Below, piece by piece: positions 4,774 through 7,718 of a stretch of DNA of 7,718 nucleotides. The translations under genes were made by a program, and so were the position numbers. Below the pieces are notes generated by a model. The model did no database searches. It was not told the origin of the DNA and saw only the letters and a list, made by a program, of their open reading frames with translations. The DNA is from Mycoplasma sp. CAG:611 (GTDB taxonomy: Bacteria; Bacillota_I; Bacilli_A; RF39; UBA660), in assembly GCA_000434175.1 (NCBI GenBank), contig HF999748.1, forward strand, positions 1-7,718. Direction: 5' to 3'. Position 1 is the stretch's first letter. Each line of letters begins with the position of its first letter.

Positions 4774-4826
4774 CTTGTTTGAAGCATTTGCCTTTACGGT
4801 TAGTTTAGGCATTTGCATAAAACAAG
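4774..4826. repeat. Inverted and direct repeats
   Basis: CTTGTTT (4774-4780) pairs with AAACAAG (4820-4826), and within it TGCCT (4789-4793) pairs with AGGCA (4807-4811). The octamer GCATTTGC is present twice in direct orientation (4784-4791 and 4809-4816). Such iterated sites in front of a mob gene could bind the relaxase or an accessory protein. Confidence 0.45.
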
Positions 4827-4835
4827 CAAGGGGTT

Positions 4836-4897
4836 ATTAGGGAACTCCCTAATCTCACGTGGGCTATGCCCTAGTGAGATAGGACAATAAATTGTCC
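4836..4897 (+). other. Probable origin of transfer (oriT): three abutting hairpins before the relaxase gene
   Basis: Three GC-rich inverted repeats adjoin: 4836-4853 (8-bp arms), 4852-4880 (ATCTCAC/GTGAGAT outer stem, GGGC/GCCC inner stem) and 4882-4897 (7-bp arms). MobV elements typically carry oriT immediately upstream of the mob gene, with the nick in or beside a hairpin. The right arm of the middle hairpin contains TAGTGAG (4872-4878), similar to the TAGTGTG core at the pMV158 nick. The exact nick site is inference. The third hairpin contains the TTG at 4892, arguing against that as the relaxase start. Confidence 0.5.
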
Positions 4898-4933
4898 ATC
4901 CCTCAAGAAGTAAAGCAAAGGAGGAATAAATTA

Positions 4934-6385
4934 TTGTATGATGGTAATCAAGTATTAAGATTTGAAAACAAATTTAAGGCTAGTGATTTAGGTGGACTTG
5001 GAATAGAACTTACTGAAAGAAAAGGTACTGGCAATTACGATACCGAAAGAACAAAGTTTAACATTCAATATATACCATTAACTAACAAAAACCTATCTAG
5101 CCAAGTTTATAAAAAATTAAGAGATAATAATATATATTTTAATGATGGTAAAAATGTAAATTTGTTAAATGGAGCAATTATAACAAGTGGTCAAGAGTTT
5201 TTTCAAAGTATGGGAATGAAATTTAAGAATAGTGATAGAATACATCAAGTTGGTAAAAAGAAAGGTCAACCTATGTTAATACCAGATATAAAAAGTGAGA
5301 GTGATATTCCAGAAAAGGTAAAAAAATTTTTTGATGATAGCTATTCATTTCTAGAACAATTAGTTGGAAAAGAAAATATAGTTTATGCAGAAGTTCATTA
5401 TGATGAGGATACTCCACATATGCACTTCTATTTCCTTCCAGTTGTAAATGAAGTAAAAAGAAAAGTGTTTGAAACTGACAAAGATGGTAATTTACTAAAA
5501 CATGAAGTAATTGGAAAAGACGGAAATAAAAAATTATTACCTATTCAAAAAAAAGACAAAAATGGTAAAAATATGTATATTGTTGAAAAAGGCAAATTCT
5601 TAAATTGTGATCAGTTTTGGAAAAATAAGGGTGGCAAAACGTCTTATGCAAAAATACAAGATGATTACAATAAATTTATAACTGAAAAAGGATTTAATTT
5701 ATATCGTGGAAATATAGGAGCAAATATTTTACATAAGACAAAGGCTCAAAAAGAAATTGATGATTTAAACGAACAAATCAACGAAATGAAAAAAGAATTT
5801 GAAAAAAATAAAAAATTAAATAATATAGAATTAGAAACTACAAAAGAATTATCTTCAATCAATTCCAACAATATATTGAATCCATCAAAGAAGAAATTTG
5901 GTGGTTATAAAGAAAATGAAGTTAATGATTTAATTACATATTCAAAAAATATAAATAAAGAAAACACCAAAAATGTAAACACTATTAAGAAAAAAGATAT
6001 ATCCATTCAAGATATGCAAAATCAAATACAAACTTTAGAAATTGAAAACGAAAAACTCAGGGATGGTCGTGCTATTAAAGAAAAAGATAATAAAATACTA
6101 GAATTGAATAACACTATCAAAACACAAAAAGAAATAATTATACAAAAGAATAATATTATCTCAAATTTAGAAAAGACAATTGATAAAATACAAAAATCAT
6201 TTGAAAAATTTAAAGAAGAAATATACAAATTTTGTGATAAATTGTGTAAGGCAATAGCACATCTAAAAGGTAATCACACCATTGAAGAAAATGAAATTGA
6301 TTATGATGAATTTGAGCTTGAAGCTGATGAAATTAATTCTGAATATGATAAAGATAAAGAAGAAGATTTTGAAATAACTATGTAA
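4934..6385 (+). CDS. MobV-family relaxase (Mob/Pre, plasmid recombination enzyme)
   Basis: It nicks oriT and leads the strand into the recipient with help from another element's secretion system. The best start is TTG at 4934, nine bases after AGGAGG (4919-4924); it gives 483 residues beginning close to the family motif VLRFENKFK. A TTG at 4892 in the same frame has only AGGA and lies in a hairpin. With the 4934 start, motif III is HYDEDTPHMHF at about residues 155-165, the HxDExxPHxH metal-binding signature of MobV/Mob_Pre. Later blocks such as FLNCDQFWKNKGGKTSYAKI and GNIGANILHKTKAQ are typical of Bacillota MobV proteins. Residues about 270-435 form long coiled coil and the tail is acidic. 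The stretch GGLGIELTER aligns where MobM has its catalytic His22 and contains no His. It follows the hairpin array and precedes the integrase gene. Confidence 0.88.
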   Translation: MYDGNQVLRFENKFKASDLGGLGIELTERKGTGNYDTERTKFNIQYIPLTNKNLSSQVYKKLRDNNIYFNDGKNVNLLNGAIITSGQEFFQSMGMKFKNSDRIHQVGKKKGQPMLIPDIKSESDIPEKVKKFFDDSYSFLEQLVGKENIVYAEVHYDEDTPHMHFYFLPVVNEVKRKVFETDKDGNLLKHEVIGKDGNKKLLPIQKKDKNGKNMYIVEKGKFLNCDQFWKNKGGKTSYAKIQDDYNKFITEKGFNLYRGNIGANILHKTKAQKEIDDLNEQINEMKKEFEKNKKLNNIELETTKELSSINSNNILNPSKKKFGGYKENEVNDLITYSKNINKENTKNVNTIKKKDISIQDMQNQIQTLEIENEKLRDGRAIKEKDNKILELNNTIKTQKEIIIQKNNIISNLEKTIDKIQKSFEKFKEEIYKFCDKLCKAIAHLKGNHTIEENEIDYDEFELEADEINSEYDKDKEEDFEITM

Positions 6386-6405
6386 TAGAAAATAAAAAAT
6401 TATCA

Positions 6406-6456
6406 ACGCACTCCAAAATCAGCAAAAACCGTGGTAAAATATTATTAGGAGTGCGT
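6406..6456. repeat. Inverted repeat spanning the mob-int gap
   Basis: ACGCACTCC (6406-6414) and GGAGTGCGT (6448-6456) are exact 9-base complements 33 bases apart, with further partial matching outside the arms. They are GC-rich in an AT-rich gap and fall just before the integrase ribosome binding site. They could be a regulator or integrase binding site, or a stem controlling integrase expression. No convincing promoter is visible between the genes. Confidence 0.5.
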
Positions 6457-6486
6457 GATAGTTTTGTAGATAAGGAGGATGATATT

Positions 6487-7599
6487 ATGGCTACAAGACT
6501 ATTAGAGCAATATAAATGGACTAAAGATGGTCGAAAATGGGTATTTTATTGTTGGATTCCTTCATTAAATGGCAAGAGAAAGAAATATACTTCTCCTGCA
6601 TTTAAAACTAAAAATGAGGCATTAAAAGCTGAAAGAGAGTACTCTTTAAAAATGAATGTTGTAAAAGAAGATAAAAATATGACGTTTAAAGAACTTTATA
6701 CTAAATATTATTCGTATCAAGAAGATAAAGTCAAACCCACTACTCTTAAAACATATAGAGATAGAATCAAATATATGCAATTATTAGACAATGTTAAATT
6801 AAAAGATTTAAGTGTCAAACACTACGAATTATGGAGAAAAGAAATCAATAAATTTGATATTAGCACAGCATATAAAAATGATATACAAAAATTTATTAAA
6901 ATAGTACTTAATTGGGGAAGTAAAATGTATGATTTTGATTTTAGAAATTTTTATAATAAAATAACTAAATTTATTAATCATAATGAAATAAAAAAAGAAA
7001 TGGACTTTTATACTCTAGAAGAATTTAAAAGATTTATAAGTAATGAAGATAATTTAAAATTCAAATGTCTTTATGAAACTCTATATTATTGTGGACTTCG
7101 TAGAGGTGAAGCTAGAGCATTGACTTGGAACGATATTAATTTTGAAGATAAAGAATTACGAGTAAATAAAAATATAGTTCAATTAGAAGGTGAAAACTCT
7201 CATAAATATATGGTAACGACGCCAAAAACCAAATCTAGTATAAGAACTATACCAATAGCAGAAACACTTTTAAATGACTTTAAAAGGCTATTAGAACAAG
7301 ATAAAAAGACTTATGGATTTAAAAAAAGTTGGTATGTGTTTGGTACTGATATTCCGATTACTAACTCACGATTAAGAGATAGAAAAAATCAGTTATGCCA
7401 AAAAGCAAACTTAAAGCAAATTAGAATACACGATTTCAGACATAGTTGTGCATCACTTTTAATAAATAATGGTGCTAATATAACTATGGTTGCCAAATAT
7501 TTGGGGCATACAAAAATAGATGAAACATTAAATACTTATTCTCACATGTTCAAAAACAAACTGAATGATATAGTAAATACAATAAATAAACTTACATAA
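6487..7599 (+). CDS. int: Tyrosine recombinase integrase
   Basis: It would integrate and excise the element by recombination between att sites. The start is the ATG at 6487, eight bases after AAGGAGG. A GTG at 6451 in frame lies within an inverted repeat and would add 12 atypical residues. The 370-residue product has an N-terminal arm-binding domain (about 1-57, with WVFYCWIPSLNGKRKKYTSP), a SAM-like core-binding domain (about 65-165) and a C-terminal catalytic domain (about 172-365). All catalytic residues are present: R205 in CGLRRGEA, Lys in PKTKSSIRTIPI (K247), H315 and R318 in HDFRHS, H341 in YLGH, and nucleophile Y351 in TYSHM. It resembles Tn916/ICEBs1-type integrases in length and layout. 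It is the last gene in the window, as expected near an element end, and looks intact. Confidence 0.93.
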   Translation: MATRLLEQYKWTKDGRKWVFYCWIPSLNGKRKKYTSPAFKTKNEALKAEREYSLKMNVVKEDKNMTFKELYTKYYSYQEDKVKPTTLKTYRDRIKYMQLLDNVKLKDLSVKHYELWRKEINKFDISTAYKNDIQKFIKIVLNWGSKMYDFDFRNFYNKITKFINHNEIKKEMDFYTLEEFKRFISNEDNLKFKCLYETLYYCGLRRGEARALTWNDINFEDKELRVNKNIVQLEGENSHKYMVTTPKTKSSIRTIPIAETLLNDFKRLLEQDKKTYGFKKSWYVFGTDIPITNSRLRDRKNQLCQKANLKQIRIHDFRHSCASLLINNGANITMVAKYLGHTKIDETLNTYSHMFKNKLNDIVNTINKLT

Positions 7600-7619
7600 A
7601 CTTTGTTAAATAATAAAAA

Positions 7620-7639
7620 AACTACCAAAGTGGGTAGTT
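7620..7639. terminator. Hairpin after the integrase gene
   Basis: AACTACC (7620-7626) pairs with GGTAGTT (7633-7639) around AAAGTG. No T run follows on the plus strand, but the seven-A run before it would give a U tract to leftward transcripts, so it may be a terminator protecting the element end. GGGTAGTT and GGGTGGTT repeat nearby 12 bp apart, so integrase arm-site function is another possibility. Confidence 0.4.
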
Positions 7640-7692
7640 ATATGGGTGGTTGAAACTCTAATTAATTTTATAAACCCCTTATAAAACAAAGT

Positions 7693-7714
7693 ATCCCAGC
7701 CTCTCGGCTGGGAT
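7693..7714. terminator. GC-rich hairpin at the right edge
   Basis: ATCCCAGCC (7693-7701) and GGCTGGGAT (7706-7714) are exact 9-bp arms around TCTC. It looks like an intrinsic terminator, but the window ends four bases later, so the following T run cannot be judged. Read leftward it is followed by ACTTTGTTTTAT, also a possible terminator tail. It may belong to the flanking chromosome. Confidence 0.5.
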
Positions 7715-7718
7715 TTCA

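Noticed and set aside
4579..4897. CRISPR-like array in the hairpin-rich region
   Set aside because: The repeats differ in sequence and are self-complementary; there are no regular identical repeats with unique spacers.
6022..6228. Minus-strand frame of 68 codons, Ser/Phe/Ile-rich
   Set aside because: It is antisense to the lysine-rich coiled-coil part of the relaxase, which commonly produces such frames.
1..7718. tRNA or rRNA genes, including a tRNA 3' end as att site
   Set aside because: No cloverleaf with a TTC-type T loop or conserved rRNA segment was recognised on either strand.

Overview
The window is strongly AT-rich bacterial DNA read with the standard code: TGG encodes Trp, and TAA, TAG and TGA all end genes. 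Strong AGGAGG-type ribosome binding sites, TTGACA/TATAAT promoters and the gene families present point to a low-GC Bacillota, of a Clostridia or Erysipelotrichia-like type. The species cannot be told from the sequence. Integrase, MobV-type relaxase, RepA-like ATPase, excisionase-like protein and CI-like repressor together mark it as the right-hand part of an integrative mobilizable element. No type IV secretion genes are visible, so it would depend on a helper for transfer. Neither att site could be identified.

Layout. (1) 1-1377, all leftward: the 5' end of an unknown gene at the edge, then a three-gene cluster (first gene 811-1377, then 509-814, then 252-524) encoding a soluble coiled-coil-like protein and two small membrane proteins of unknown function. 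The cluster ends in a 14-bp-stem terminator. (2) 1378-1509: a divergent control region. (3) 1510-1950, rightward: a regulator with two tandem XRE-type HTH domains. An 18-bp sequence in the divergent region recurs exactly, in the same orientation relative to transcription, upstream of the edge gene, which suggests one small regulon. (4) 2039-2975, leftward: an XRE/CI-like repressor whose last codons overlap a four-TM membrane protein. (5) 2976-3100: a second divergent control region with repeated GTGTTA half-sites. (6) 3101-7599, rightward: the core module. It holds a broken first gene (3141-3385), an excisionase-like DNA-binding protein, a RepA-like ATPase ending in a terminator, an intergenic region of about 340 bp packed with inverted repeats (probable oriT), a MobV/Mob_Pre relaxase and a tyrosine integrase. 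(7) 7600-7718: two hairpins at the end.

How it may work together (inference): the CI-like repressor silences the rightward promoter at 3055-3082 and so keeps the element quiescent. On derepression the excisionase-like protein, RepA-like ATPase, relaxase and integrase would excise, replicate and mobilise the element. The left cluster under the tandem-HTH regulator is probably cargo and is the least explained part. The most notable points are the shared operator, the multiply broken first gene of the core operon, the coupling of the repressor to a membrane protein instead of an ImmA-type protease, the hairpin array before the relaxase, and the apparent absence of the His that is the nucleophile in MobM.
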